Of a stretch of 64,000 nucleotides of DNA, positions 44,814 through 54,778 are shown in pieces; position 1 is the stretch's first letter, and the number at the start of each line of letters is the position of its first letter. The stretch lies in contig JAQBNN010000280.1 of NCBI GenBank assembly GCA_028288505.1, forward strand, positions 1 through 64,000. Direction: 5' to 3'. This stretch comes from Segetibacter sp. (GTDB lineage: Bacteria; Bacteroidota; Bacteroidia; Chitinophagales; Chitinophagaceae). Below the pieces are notes generated by a model that saw only the letters and a list, made by a program, of their open reading frames with translations, did no database searches and had not been told where the DNA came from. A program made the translations under genes and the position numbers.

Positions 44814-47483
44814 TTACTTAGTGAAACTTACAGTGGCTGAAACGGTCGTTTTATTTTTTATAGTTTGTGCACCTGGTTGGCTGCCTCCTACAGACACTGT
44901 TATTTTTCCGGGGAGTTGATTTGGCTTACCCTTGTTATCGTTTAAGGAAAGGTCGTTGGCTGTTAATATAAACTGAACCACTTTACTTTCACCAGCTTTT
45001 AATGCTATTCGTTTAAAGCCCTTCAATGTTCTTACTGGTGCTTGTGTTGCTTGATTGGTATGAGAAATATATACTTGAATGACCTCTTCACCACCCATTT
45101 TACCAGTGTTAGTTACCCGTACACTTATTGGAACGCTCTTGCCTAAGCCGGCAGTAGCAGGGATCTTTAAATCAGCATATTTGTAAGTAGTATAACTAAG
45201 TCCATGCCCAAAACCATATAACGGTTGTCCTTTAAAATATCGGTAGGTTCTGTTTACCATCGAGTAATCATTAAAGTCAGGAAGGTCAGCATCTGCTTTA
45301 TAAAAGGTAACTGGTAGGCGGCCTGCAGGATTATAATCACCAAACAAAACATCGGCAATTGCAGTACCTGCTGATTGGCCACCATACCATGCATTAACTA
45401 TTGCCGATATATTTTCAGCTTCCCAGGGGATAGCAATTGCACTGCCTGTCATCATTACAAATACTACAGGTTTACCAGTTGATTGTAAAGACTTCATCAA
45501 CTTTGTTTGAACCGGGGGTAGTAATATAGAAGTACGATCTCCACCGTTGAAACCAGGAAAATCCACTTTCATTTCTTCACCTTCCAATTGGGGAGAAATA
45601 CCACCAACATAAACAATTGCATCAGCATCTTTAATGCGATTTGCCAGTGCGCTAAAATCAGTTGGTTCAAAACTGCCTGCCCGTAATCTTACAGATGCTT
45701 TACCATGGCCCTGATAGTATTCAACCACGATTCGGTAAATTTTATTCTTCTCGCTTTGAAGTTTAAATGTTCTTGCACCCCACCTGTTTCTTGTCCATGC
45801 ATTTAATTGCTCCTTTCCATCAACCAGCACACGATAGCCATCATCAGCCTCTACTTCAAATGTTATATGACCGGTAGTATTAGTGGCAAAATCAGTTGTG
45901 TAACGTGCCGAAAAGTTATACGCTTTCAGTGTTCCTGTAACAATTTCCCCTTCCTGCCAAAAGTTGTCTATGCTCTTTTCCATTCTTGTAAGAATCGGTT
46001 GTCCGCTTAATTCTATATTGTTGAAATACTCTGCTTTAAAACCCTGCTTGCCTTCCAACGAATATTGGTTGCTTAAATCTGCATAAGCAAGTAAAGTATC
46101 GTTGGTAAAATTTATTGCTCTTTCGTAGACCACTTCAACATCTTTTCCTAGCTTATTTTTTATGCCTTGCAGTGCAGTTACAATTTCAGAAGGAACACCA
46201 TTATAATTACCCAATACAGCAATGGAATTATCAGCGTTAGGACCTAGCACAGCTATCTTCTTTATATTCTTTCTTAACGGCAGGGTATTGTTTTCATTTT
46301 TTAGTAGCACGATTGATTGCCTTGCCATCTTTAATGTGTGTGCTTTGTGTGGTGCACTTTCTAAAACACTAGATGGTGTTTGCGCATACCTAACCATTGA
46401 TGCAGGATCAAACATGCCTAATCGAAAACGTATCATAAACAAACGCTTTATTGATACATCGATTTGCTTCTCTGTAATCAACCCACTTTGTACTGCTTGT
46501 ACCAACGCTTTGTAAGCATCAGTTCCGCAATCAATATCAGTTCCATGCATAACTGCATCCGCAGAAGCATGGGCAGCATCAGGATGTGTTTTATGATTTT
46601 TAAAGAAGTCATCAATTGCCCAGCAATCTGAAGTTACATAACCATTAAACTTCCATTGATTGCGAAGTATGTCCACCATCAATAAATCGCTACCACAACA
46701 AGGCTGTGAACGAAACGCATTGTAGGCACACATAACACCAGCAACATTTGCATTAACTATTAGTTCTTTAAAAGCTGGTAAGTAAGTATTCCAAAGATCA
46801 TGATCAGAAGGTGTTGCATTAAATACGTGCCGTGATGGTTCAGGGCCACTGTGTACTGCATAGTGTTTAGCACATGCAGCAGCCTTTAAATATTTTGGAT
46901 CTGTTCCCTGCAAGCCACGAACAAATGCATTACCTAACATAGCCGTTAGAAAAGGATCTTCACCATAAGTTTCTTGTCCCCTCCCCCATCTTGGATCGCG
47001 AAAGATATTGATGTTAGGCGTCCAGTAAGTAAGGCCTACATAACGCTGTCCGCTCTTACCTTCTTCAATTGCTTTGCTATAAATCGCCCTTCCTTCCAAG
47101 GCAGAATAATCAGCCATTGTTTTTAAAGAATTCGTATCGAAGGTTGCAGCCATTGCAATAGCCTGCGGATAAACAGTAACCTTATAAGGAGTACGTGCAA
47201 CACCATGCAACACTTCGTTCCACCAATCATATGCAGGTATGCCAAGTCGTTGAATAGCCGGCGCAGCATTCAACATTTGCGCTACTTTTTCTTCCAACGT
47301 TAACTTGCTTACCAAATCATTTACACGTGCTTCAAATGATAAAGAAGTGTTTTGAAAGTTATGTTCGTACTTCTTAGTTGTTTGGGCATAAGAAGAAGTA
47401 GTTATAACAACAAAAACAATGGCATAACTTATCCAGCTTTTTACCTTGATGCTTTTACAATTCATGGTTAAACTATTATTCAA
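44814..47483 (-). CDS. GH3 beta-xylosidase/beta-glucosidase with PA14 insert
   Basis: 889 residues. The signal region is preceded by a polar stretch; the ATG at 47465 (MNCKSIKVKSWISYAIVFVVITTSSYA) may be the real start. The N-terminal TIM barrel has RFRDPRWGRG-like FRDPRWGRGQETYGEDP and AACAKHYAVHSG; the nucleophile is D286 in GYVTSDCWAID. A PA14 domain is inserted in the second domain at about 478-610 (KAEYFNNIELSGQP, EADDGYRVLVDGKEQL). The C-terminal fibronectin-III-like domain ends the protein (VIQVYISHTNQATQAPVRTLKGF). It removes terminal beta-linked sugars in the periplasm. The adjacent xylan genes make beta-xylosidase the best guess. Confidence 0.92.
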   Translation of the reverse strand: MNNSLTMNCKSIKVKSWISYAIVFVVITTSSYAQTTKKYEHNFQNTSLSFEARVNDLVSKLTLEEKVAQMLNAAPAIQRLGIPAYDWWNEVLHGVARTPYKVTVYPQAIAMAATFDTNSLKTMADYSALEGRAIYSKAIEEGKSGQRYVGLTYWTPNINIFRDPRWGRGQETYGEDPFLTAMLGNAFVRGLQGTDPKYLKAAACAKHYAVHSGPEPSRHVFNATPSDHDLWNTYLPAFKELIVNANVAGVMCAYNAFRSQPCCGSDLLMVDILRNQWKFNGYVTSDCWAIDDFFKNHKTHPDAAHASADAVMHGTDIDCGTDAYKALVQAVQSGLITEKQIDVSIKRLFMIRFRLGMFDPASMVRYAQTPSSVLESAPHKAHTLKMARQSIVLLKNENNTLPLRKNIKKIAVLGPNADNSIAVLGNYNGVPSEIVTALQGIKNKLGKDVEVVYERAINFTNDTLLAYADLSNQYSLEGKQGFKAEYFNNIELSGQPILTRMEKSIDNFWQEGEIVTGTLKAYNFSARYTTDFATNTTGHITFEVEADDGYRVLVDGKEQLNAWTRNRWGARTFKLQSEKNKIYRIVVEYYQGHGKASVRLRAGSFEPTDFSALANRIKDADAIVYVGGISPQLEGEEMKVDFPGFNGGDRTSILLPPVQTKLMKSLQSTGKPVVFVMMTGSAIAIPWEAENISAIVNAWYGGQSAGTAIADVLFGDYNPAGRLPVTFYKADADLPDFNDYSMVNRTYRYFKGQPLYGFGHGLSYTTYKYADLKIPATAGLGKSVPISVRVTNTGKMGGEEVIQVYISHTNQATQAPVRTLKGFKRIALKAGESKVVQFILTANDLSLNDNKGKPNQLPGKITVSVGGSQPGAQTIKNKTTVSATVSFTK

Positions 47484-47539
47484 TTATAGAATTTTACTAA
47501 CAACAAGCAGAGATCCTTCTGCTCATAAAAGTTATGTAA

Positions 47540-47700
47540 GTACAAGTGAGTGACACAACAATGCTTAATAGCTATTCAACTGTGGGCTCACAAAAAATTT
47601 TATTTATCCCTTATTTTATTTCACAACTAAAGCACTCTATTTTATTTATTATGTACTTAGCTTTTGTGCTACTATTAAACATCGTTGTGTCACTCACTTC
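47540..47700. repeat. Facing pair of subfamily B repeats (47540-47563 and 47680-47700)
   Basis: The left copy reads GTACAAGTGAGTGACACAAC then AATGCTTAATAGC. The right copy is its inverse, starting ACTATTAAACATCGTTGTGT and CACTCACTT. The inverted arms thus extend to about 30 bases each, around a 100-base AT-rich centre. They fill the 251-base gap between the GH3 and CE15 genes. Confidence 0.7.
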
Positions 47701-47734
47701 AACTGAAGTATGCTAACTGAACAACGATAAATTC

Positions 47735-49102
47735 TCACTTAAAATACTTTTGTGCATACTGAATAAATGTAGGCCAGTTAGGGCCAGTTGTATGTCCGCC
47801 ACTATGTTGCCTCCACGCAACTTCTCCATCTACCAACGCTGTTTCAATAGCAGGAAATTTGGTTGTACCTAAATCTTTTTTACCTAAAAGTTTATATACC
47901 GGTCCTGCATGTACACCACCTAAAAACATCCCTTGCGCATCAACCCATCTTCCCTCAACAGTAGGCGAACCTGAACTTATAAACACCGGACGTGGAGCGC
48001 ACAATGCTATCAATTGATGTGCATCAACAGGAAAATCATTTGGTGTTAAAGGACCGGCATACTTAATAAAATTTCCTGCGAACCAATGGTACTCTCCTGA
48101 CGATGCCAAGTTTTCAACCTGCTCGCCATAAACTCTGCGTAGAATTTTTGCACCGCCTGCACCAGATGAACCAATAAAGCCAATTGCAAAACGAGGTTCA
48201 TAAGCCATAGCAACTAACGCAGCTTTACCATAACGTGACAGGCCTTCAATGCCTAATCTTTTTGTATCAACTGCTTTATCTGTTTCCAAATAATCTATAG
48301 CACGACTTGCTCCCCAGGCCCATGCTTTTAGCGTACCCCAATCATCTGGTTTACGTAGTTGTCCTTTGTTTACTAATCCAATTATTCCTTGTGATAATCC
48401 TGCACCATTATCTGCCTGGAAGCTCGTAGGAACAATGACAGCGGTGCCCCAACCTTGCTCAAGCAATTGCTGTTGCCAACCTTTTTCAACAGGTGTACCG
48501 GCAGGTGGAGCAGGCATTCTAAAACCAGGAGGAAATATAAAACCAAACTCAAGTATAACAGGAACAGGGCCTTTAGCATTAGCGGGAGTAATAAGTGAAA
48601 GTTGTATATCAACTTTTATGTCAGGATAAGATGAATTATCCACGTGACCGATTATCTTCTTGCTTACAGCTTTTATATCGGCAATCGTTGTATCGGTTGT
48701 ACTGGTAACTTCCCAATTTACCTTGGGTAAATTTTTAGGTGTTCGACCGTAAACTTCCCTGTCAAAGTCTTCTACTATTTCAGGCCTTCGTTGTGACCAC
48801 CAAATTTTTGCATTAGTAACTTTCTTACCATTTTTCAATAACAACTGATCAGGAAGTAAGGTGTAAGGAGAAGCTTTTGATTCGTCAACGTTCGCAGCAT
48901 TTGGTGCTTGTGGATTACCTGATGGACCTGGTCTTGTTGAAGTGATTCCTAATTGCTTCAACATGAAATTGTAATCCTTCTGTGTGGCTTTGTTTATGCT
49001 ATCACGTCTAAGGCTATCAGCAGGTGAAAGTCTTCCAAACTGACCATTAACTTGGAATACAAAAGCAGCACAGGTGATAAGTATGATTGTGATTTTTTTC
49101 AT
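47735..49102 (-). CDS. CE15 glucuronoyl esterase
   Basis: 455 residues with a signal peptide (MKKITIILITCAAFVFQVNG). The alpha/beta-hydrolase shows WWSQRRPEIVEDFDREVYGRTP near 101-121, VPVILEFGFIFPPG, and AWGASRAIDYLETD. The nucleophile is S289 in GIEGLSRYGKAALVAM, which matches the GxSRxGK signature of CE15. The histidine is H437 (or H433) in WRQHSGGHTTGPNW. Family members cut the ester between 4-O-methyl-glucuronate on xylan and lignin. It lies 27 bases after the SGNH esterase gene and belongs with the GH10, GH43 and GH67 genes to a glucuronoxylan set. Confidence 0.9.
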   Translation of the reverse strand: MKKITIILITCAAFVFQVNGQFGRLSPADSLRRDSINKATQKDYNFMLKQLGITSTRPGPSGNPQAPNAANVDESKASPYTLLPDQLLLKNGKKVTNAKIWWSQRRPEIVEDFDREVYGRTPKNLPKVNWEVTSTTDTTIADIKAVSKKIIGHVDNSSYPDIKVDIQLSLITPANAKGPVPVILEFGFIFPPGFRMPAPPAGTPVEKGWQQQLLEQGWGTAVIVPTSFQADNGAGLSQGIIGLVNKGQLRKPDDWGTLKAWAWGASRAIDYLETDKAVDTKRLGIEGLSRYGKAALVAMAYEPRFAIGFIGSSGAGGAKILRRVYGEQVENLASSGEYHWFAGNFIKYAGPLTPNDFPVDAHQLIALCAPRPVFISSGSPTVEGRWVDAQGMFLGGVHAGPVYKLLGKKDLGTTKFPAIETALVDGEVAWRQHSGGHTTGPNWPTFIQYAQKYFK

Positions 49103-49129
49103 TAGATCCTTAATTGTTTTTGGATAGCA

Positions 49130-51070
49130 TTACTTAGTTGTGGCATCAGTTCTGAAAGGTGATGCTGGTAATCCCTCCTTGTTATAAAGATTTGGATTAA
49201 CAGGATTATCGCCCCACGCATATCTTACATACATGGGATTTGTTACTTCGTTATTCCATACAATCACTTTGTCTCCTTCAATCTTTGTTTTAGCCCATAC
49301 AAATTTTTTATTAGCACCAGCTATTGCAAACTCAGCAGGCTCTTCATCATCATTTGTTATTAATCCTCTGCCCACATTAGTGAATGTTAGCGTTATCTTA
49401 CTACCGTTGATTATTGATGATTGATAAACCGGACCTGTTGGAACAACATCTTTTTCACCATAAGAAACATTCATTGCTGCCGCCGCTAAACGTTCACCCA
49501 CTTCTTTTTTGCGATCCGGATGAATGTCGTTCCATTCGCCTAAATCAATTGCTACAGCCATAGCAGTATTTGGAACAGACAAAGACTTTAGTTGTGCCTC
49601 TCTAAATGCAGCCCATTGGCTTTCAGTTGGCAAGTAACTAAACTCCATAAAACCGGGAAGCTGAACATATAAAAAAGGAGCATTTGGTTGTTGCCATTTA
49701 TTTCTCCAATCAGCTATCAATGCAGGTTGAAGCCTTGCATACTCATCCGCACTTCCTGTATTAGATTCTCCCTGGTACCAAAGAAAACCTTTGACAGCAT
49801 AGTTAACCAAGGGCGCAGCCATTGCATTATATAGCGCTGCGGGTTGGTTTTGTGCATCTATTCCACCTCCCCCACCAATACCTCGTTGAGGTATATTCAC
49901 CTGGCCTACGTTGTAATCCCAGTAACCTTTTAAATCAATAGTATCCTTACCTGCAATTAGCTGGTAAGGCTTATCTGGAACAAAGCCGCCTTTACCAGCG
50001 TTGTTTGTAACACGGATAACAAAAAGATTTTTACCCGGCTTTAATGAGCCGACAGGTAAAGCATATCTTCTTTGAGGATACATATAACCTGTAGTGCCTA
50101 TTAGTTTACCATTTACATATAGAGCATCTGCATCTACAATTCTTCCTAAAAACACTTTAGCAGGAACAGTTGTCATTGATGCTGGTACGTCAAATTCTCT
50201 TCTGTACCATACTACACCATCGAGGTCTCTTATTCCCTGGTCTTCCCAATACCCAGGAATGTTGATTGTACGCCAACCTTTAGGAACATAAGAAGGATTG
50301 AACCAAGGGGTTGATGCAGTTAATCCTTTGTCTTCCGGCCGTGGCGGCATGACACCTGTAAATGCTCTTCTATTAAGGCTGTTTACGTAAGCAGTGTCTT
50401 TGTTTTTTTGAAGTGTACTTAGGATATTAGGAAATTCTTTAAAACCTTCTTCACTCATCCATGCTTCTATTGGAACGCCTCCCCAGCTTGCATTAATTAA
50501 ACCAATAGGCACATGATATTTCTCATATAATTTCCTGGCAAAGAAATAGGCAACAGCAGAAAATTGTCTAATATCAGTAGGGTTAGCCGACTTCCAACTG
50601 CCACCTGGAAGATCTGCTTGAGGCGCTTGCAGGCTAGCAACATTTGGAACCCAGAAATGTCTTATCTCCGGATAGTTTGCTTTTGCAATATCGTCCGCGT
50701 ATCGTATGCTGTGTAATTCCATTTGATGCACCATGTTTGATTGCCCGGAACAAAACCACACATCACCTATCAAAATATCTTTGAGGGTGATGTGGTTGCT
50801 TGCATTAATAACCATAGTGTAAGGACCACCCGCTTTAAGCGGCGAAAGTTGAATGCCCCACTTACCCCCTGAACCTGCGGTTGTTTTATATTTCTTATTT
50901 GCAAAACTTACCGTTATCTTTTCACCAATTGAAGCCCAGCCCCAGATGCTTACTTTAGTATCTCTTTGTAAGACCATGCTATCTCTTATAAGCTGAGGCA
51001 GCCTTACTTCTGCACAAGCAGAAGTAAGGAATAATAAAATGATTAAGATGGATAAGAGAAAACCTTTCAT
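49130..51070 (-). CDS. SGNH-fold sialate/xylan O-acetylesterase-like hydrolase with an inserted jelly-roll domain
   Basis: 646 residues with a signal peptide ending near SACA. The N-terminal beta domain (VRLPQLIRDSMVLQRDTKVSIWGWA) is the usual one of sialate O-acetylesterase-family proteins. The nucleophile is S111 in WFCSGQSNMVHQME; further blocks are INASWGGVPIEAW and GFLWYQGESNT, and the histidine is in WNDIHPDRKKEVGERL. A GH2-type jelly roll is inserted at about 270-395 (LDGVVWYRREFDVPASM, YVNGKLIGTTGYM). In this locus removal of acetyl groups from xylan is the likely role. The SGNH family is clear; the acetyl acceptor is inference. Confidence 0.85.
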   Translation of the reverse strand: MKGFLLSILIILLFLTSACAEVRLPQLIRDSMVLQRDTKVSIWGWASIGEKITVSFANKKYKTTAGSGGKWGIQLSPLKAGGPYTMVINASNHITLKDILIGDVWFCSGQSNMVHQMELHSIRYADDIAKANYPEIRHFWVPNVASLQAPQADLPGGSWKSANPTDIRQFSAVAYFFARKLYEKYHVPIGLINASWGGVPIEAWMSEEGFKEFPNILSTLQKNKDTAYVNSLNRRAFTGVMPPRPEDKGLTASTPWFNPSYVPKGWRTINIPGYWEDQGIRDLDGVVWYRREFDVPASMTTVPAKVFLGRIVDADALYVNGKLIGTTGYMYPQRRYALPVGSLKPGKNLFVIRVTNNAGKGGFVPDKPYQLIAGKDTIDLKGYWDYNVGQVNIPQRGIGGGGGIDAQNQPAALYNAMAAPLVNYAVKGFLWYQGESNTGSADEYARLQPALIADWRNKWQQPNAPFLYVQLPGFMEFSYLPTESQWAAFREAQLKSLSVPNTAMAVAIDLGEWNDIHPDRKKEVGERLAAAAMNVSYGEKDVVPTGPVYQSSIINGSKITLTFTNVGRGLITNDDEEPAEFAIAGANKKFVWAKTKIEGDKVIVWNNEVTNPMYVRYAWGDNPVNPNLYNKEGLPASPFRTDATTK

Positions 51071-51125
51071 TCTTTTTGTTGAGCTAATAATTTAAATGTT
51101 TGTAATTGCTAAATAATGGTTTGCG

Positions 51126-51149
51126 GTACAAGAGTGCGACGCAACGATG
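51126..51149 (+). repeat. Intergenic repeat, subfamily A, single copy
   Basis: Consensus copy (GTACAAGAGTGCGACGCAAC then GATG), followed by TTTAATAG. It lies just upstream of the SGNH esterase start and downstream of the GH10 terminator. Confidence 0.7.
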
Positions 51150-51227
51150 TTTAATAGAAGAGTGGTGCCTGGTACATAAAATCTAATTATATGTTTAACA
51201 CTTATTACAAAAGTGTAAGGTGAAAAC

Positions 51228-51265
51228 AAAACGGCAAGAATTGTATAAACAAAACTTGCCGTTTT
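51228..51265 (-). terminator. Rho-independent-type terminator downstream of the GH10 gene
   Basis: Perfect 11-base arms AAAACGGCAAG (51228-51238) and CTTGCCGTTTT (51255-51265) around a 16-base loop. On the minus strand the second arm is followed by GTTTTC, a T-rich tail. It is placed 50 bases past the GH10 stop, so it ends the SusC-SusD-GH10 transcript and separates it from the esterase operon. Confidence 0.75.
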
Positions 51266-51314
51266 CTTAAGATCTTAAATTTATTTTTTTGGAGTTACCT
51301 ATGATACTATTCTT

Positions 51315-52922
51315 TTACTGGCCTCTTAACGCTTGGAGGACTGCCCCATAGGCTGGCTTTTTAGCAAAGTTCCTGTCAAATAAAAGCGGATAGTCATTTC
51401 CGTTTTTATACAGCCAGCTTGTAGGATCATCAACACCCCAGATCGTGATACCGTGACGCTGTGCTGCAGGAACATTCTTAAGATAAGAATTAACAACGTA
51501 TTTGTACATGTCGGCCTGGTAAGATAGAGTTGTTGGAATAGTCGAGAATGCGGTCTTATCTCCCGGGTTAACTCTTACATCTAATTCCGATACCCGAACC
51601 AATAATCCGCTTGCTGCAAGCTTCTGAAACATTGCATCAATACCATTGTAGGTAGTATTTATACTCATGTGCATTTGTGTTCCGATACCATCTACTTTAG
51701 CACCCCTGGCCTGCAATTCTTTGACGTAGGCTATAAGTGAGTCTAATTTAATGCTATTTGATTCTAAATTATAATCGTTGATAAAAAGCAAGGCACTTGG
51801 ATCAGCAGCCTTAGCATAGTTGAACGCCTTTAACGCATAATCTCTTCCCAGGTATTCGGACCAAACAAACATATCAGCAGGAGCAACAGCAGGCACGGTA
51901 TTCACATTGTTTCTAATAGCGCCACTTTCTGTGAACAATTCGTTTATTACATCCCATGCTTTTATTTTACCCGCATATCGTTGTACAATAGTAGTAATCC
52001 AACTACTTAAAGCCTGATCAACCTTGGTAGCTATTTGTGTACCTGATGGAGCAGCTACTACCTCTTTCACGCTTACATCGTCAATAAAGTATGTGTTTGC
52101 TGCCTGGCCTAAATCAAATAAAATCGTAGTAGAAGATAAACTAGCGGTAATCGTCCAGGTTACTTGCTGATAAGAGGTACCTATAGTTTGGTCTCCCTGG
52201 TATTGAGGGCTTGTAGGGCCTGACGAAAGCCTGATAGAACCCCCGGGCGCTGTAGCTTTTACCCAATAAGAAATAGCATACTGCTTACCAGGAGTAGTTG
52301 AAAAAGCTGCACTTGACACTTGCACTCTCCATTGATTGCCAGGATTGGCAACGGGGTTAACCACCTTCATAGTTCCTGTGCCGGAATGGGCATCAGCTGC
52401 CCCTGTATTTGCAGTAACTGTCGCACCTCCCGTGGTATTAAATACTGACCAGCCATTTAACCCGGCTTCGAACCCCGCATTATTAGTAAGTAATTCTGTA
52501 GCGGCTGAAACTGTTATCCCGGCAAAGCTTTTTAGGTATCCAGCACTTTGTTGCTGGTGCCACCCCAAAACATGCCCAAAAACTGTTATCCCCGCAGGAT
52601 TAACTGCATTGAAGAGTGCATCAGCAGTAGTAAAATTATATGTACCATTACCTTGGAGAATTGAACTTTGTTTCATTTCATTACCGAACGTGACGCTGTT
52701 AGCTTCTCTAAGAACTGTAGCGCGATATGCACTGTTATTCATAAAAAGGTTACTCTCAATTGCAAAACCTACAGGAAATGTTGCGGCAGATTTAAGAGGG
52801 CTGCTAGTATCACTGTAGTTTGTTGTATTTAGGATACCGATATTATCAATATCCTTTTTGCACGAAACCAAGGCAGATGAGACGAGTACAGCAGGTACAA
52901 CATACTTTAATATATTTTTCAT
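51315..52922 (-). CDS. GH10 endo-beta-1,4-xylanase lipoprotein with an internal CBM4/9-type module
   Basis: 535 residues. The N-terminus MKNILKYVVPAVLVSSALVSC is a lipoprotein signal (cysteine at 21), so the enzyme is probably on the cell surface. The GH10 barrel begins at about 48 (FPVGFAIESNLF) with GNEMKQSSI and FGHVLGWHQQ. It is interrupted by a carbohydrate-binding module at about 143-287 (LLTNNAGFEAGLNGWSVFN to YFIDDVSVKEV) and resumes. The acid/base is E328 (AWDVINELFTESG) and the nucleophile E446 (VRVSELDVRV). An inserted CBM at this place is known for Bacteroidota xylanases. It acts first on the xylan chain and is co-transcribed with SusD and SusC upstream. Confidence 0.95.
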   Translation of the reverse strand: MKNILKYVVPAVLVSSALVSCKKDIDNIGILNTTNYSDTSSPLKSAATFPVGFAIESNLFMNNSAYRATVLREANSVTFGNEMKQSSILQGNGTYNFTTADALFNAVNPAGITVFGHVLGWHQQQSAGYLKSFAGITVSAATELLTNNAGFEAGLNGWSVFNTTGGATVTANTGAADAHSGTGTMKVVNPVANPGNQWRVQVSSAAFSTTPGKQYAISYWVKATAPGGSIRLSSGPTSPQYQGDQTIGTSYQQVTWTITASLSSTTILFDLGQAANTYFIDDVSVKEVVAAPSGTQIATKVDQALSSWITTIVQRYAGKIKAWDVINELFTESGAIRNNVNTVPAVAPADMFVWSEYLGRDYALKAFNYAKAADPSALLFINDYNLESNSIKLDSLIAYVKELQARGAKVDGIGTQMHMSINTTYNGIDAMFQKLAASGLLVRVSELDVRVNPGDKTAFSTIPTTLSYQADMYKYVVNSYLKNVPAAQRHGITIWGVDDPTSWLYKNGNDYPLLFDRNFAKKPAYGAVLQALRGQ

Positions 52923-52975
52923 TTATGACGTTTTTACAATAAGGATAGTACTTAATACCCTTATAATTAAATAAA

Positions 52976-54760
52976 TCAATAACCAGCGTTTTGAAATTGC
53001 TGCTTATTATCAACTGCCGTGTTTTCTAACTGAGACCGAGGAATAGGTCTAAAAACGTGAAAGTCTTTTATGTTAGGCGCACCATCAGGATTAAAAGCTT
53101 TAACTCTTTCCACAAGTTTGTTTCTCCTTGCTAGGTCGGGCCAACGAATACTTTCACCACAGAGCTCTCTTGTACGTTCGTCAAGAATAAAATCAATTGT
53201 CATTTGGGAAGAACTTACTGCTAAAGCTGCTCTTCTTGCAGACAATTGAGTAGCAGATAAACCGGGCCTGTAAGCCGCTCGATTTCTTAAAACGTTGATT
53301 AATGTTGCAGCCTCTCCTGTACCACCACCTGCACCTTGTATTGCAGCTTCGGCAGCCAGCAAATACAGCTCTGAAAGTTTGGCCGCAACAAAGGGTCTTC
53401 CACCCGGATCGTTTGGAATAGCCTTTTTACTATCTTCATATTTGCTAAGTGATGGATAAATGTTATTAGTAAGTGATCCTCCAATTAAATAAAATTCTCT
53501 CGGCGCAATCACCCTATACCTTTTAGGAATAGAGTTCATTGAATCTGCCTGGGCATTTGTTTTAGCCAATATAAATGCAGTATCACCAAGAGCAAAAGTT
53601 CCAGAGGCTATAGTTGCTAGCCATACAGTACGGAAGCTGTTATCATACCTGCTATCATTGTTCTTATCAGCAAAGGCTGTATTGAATAACCATGCAGTAG
53701 GACAAAATCGTCTTATAGGACGGCCGTATTGGGCTGTCCTCGTATTTGCGGGTGTAAATGCTGAACCAGATGTAGGAGACCTCACTGTTGTATAATCTGG
53801 GGTAAAGTCATTTGCTGCATCTACGCCTTTACCTCCACCAATCGCACCAGAAAGAGCTTCGTTACTATTGATATCTCCCGGAATTCTTTCTACAGAATAT
53901 AAGATCTCATTGTTATAATCGTTGCCTTCTCTATGCACGTCGCCATAATCTTGCATTAAAGTAACTCCATATTTACTTGGGTTATTGATAACTTCCATAG
54001 AAGCGGCGTACGCTTTTGCGAAATCAGCAGGATCTTTAGCTGCTGAATATGCCCTATAAGTATAAGTTCTTGCTAACATTAAAAATGCTGCTGCCTTTGA
54101 TAACTTAAAAGCATTCGCGGGTCTTTTATCTGGTAAATTTTGAGTAGCAAAGATGAAATCATCAATCATTGCATTATAATTTTTAACTAATAGTTCGGCA
54201 GTAGGCAACCGGTTAAAACCCTGAAAAGGATTTTGATTAAATTGTAAATCGCCAGTACCAAGATCTAAAGGCACAGCACCAAATTGTGTTACAAGACCTA
54301 AATAATACAAGCCTCTAAGGAAACGAGCTTCTGCTACCAAAACTGCTCGTGAGGTTGCATTAATAGGCACTTCAGGTGCAAAACTAACTACTGCATTAGC
54401 AAGATTAATATTATTAAAACTTCGATTCCAGGGAGTAAGAATAGCACCGTTTGCAGGGCCAAGTGTATAGTTACATATCGTGAGAAGATCACCGGCAGCA
54501 CCTGTACGCGTTTGGTCTGCTGCGGTAAATTCATCAGTGCCTGCCGTTGAAACAGCTACTGCACCTTCAGGCCCATAAATCCATCTCATACCAGAATAAA
54601 GGGCATTTACAGCATTTTGAGCTCCTGAAATAGTTTTGAAATATTCAGGTGTAAAAGTTGTAAAGGGCTTTTCTTCTAGTTTTTTATTACAGTTTTGGAA
54701 GAATAACATCCCTGCAATCAAAACAATGCTTGCATGATGGCGTTTATACTTCGATTTCAT
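52976..54760 (-). CDS. SusD-like xylan-oligosaccharide-binding lipoprotein
   Basis: 594 residues, lipoprotein signal MKSKYKRHHASIVLIAGMLFFQNC with the cysteine at 24. Fold motifs are GAQNAVNALYSGMRWIYG, VAEARFLRGLYYLGLVTQFGAVPLD, KAAAFLMLARTYTYRAY, KLSELYLLAAEAAIQG and the C-terminal RTRELCGESIRWPDLARRN and HVFRPIPRSQLEN. It lies between SusC (18 bases upstream) and the GH10 xylanase. The operon order suggests binding of xylan or xylo-oligosaccharides at the cell surface; ligand identity is inferred from neighbours. Confidence 0.95.
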   Translation of the reverse strand: MKSKYKRHHASIVLIAGMLFFQNCNKKLEEKPFTTFTPEYFKTISGAQNAVNALYSGMRWIYGPEGAVAVSTAGTDEFTAADQTRTGAAGDLLTICNYTLGPANGAILTPWNRSFNNINLANAVVSFAPEVPINATSRAVLVAEARFLRGLYYLGLVTQFGAVPLDLGTGDLQFNQNPFQGFNRLPTAELLVKNYNAMIDDFIFATQNLPDKRPANAFKLSKAAAFLMLARTYTYRAYSAAKDPADFAKAYAASMEVINNPSKYGVTLMQDYGDVHREGNDYNNEILYSVERIPGDINSNEALSGAIGGGKGVDAANDFTPDYTTVRSPTSGSAFTPANTRTAQYGRPIRRFCPTAWLFNTAFADKNNDSRYDNSFRTVWLATIASGTFALGDTAFILAKTNAQADSMNSIPKRYRVIAPREFYLIGGSLTNNIYPSLSKYEDSKKAIPNDPGGRPFVAAKLSELYLLAAEAAIQGAGGGTGEAATLINVLRNRAAYRPGLSATQLSARRAALAVSSSQMTIDFILDERTRELCGESIRWPDLARRNKLVERVKAFNPDGAPNIKDFHVFRPIPRSQLENTAVDNKQQFQNAGY

Positions 54761-54778
54761 TTATTGATATTTTAAAAA

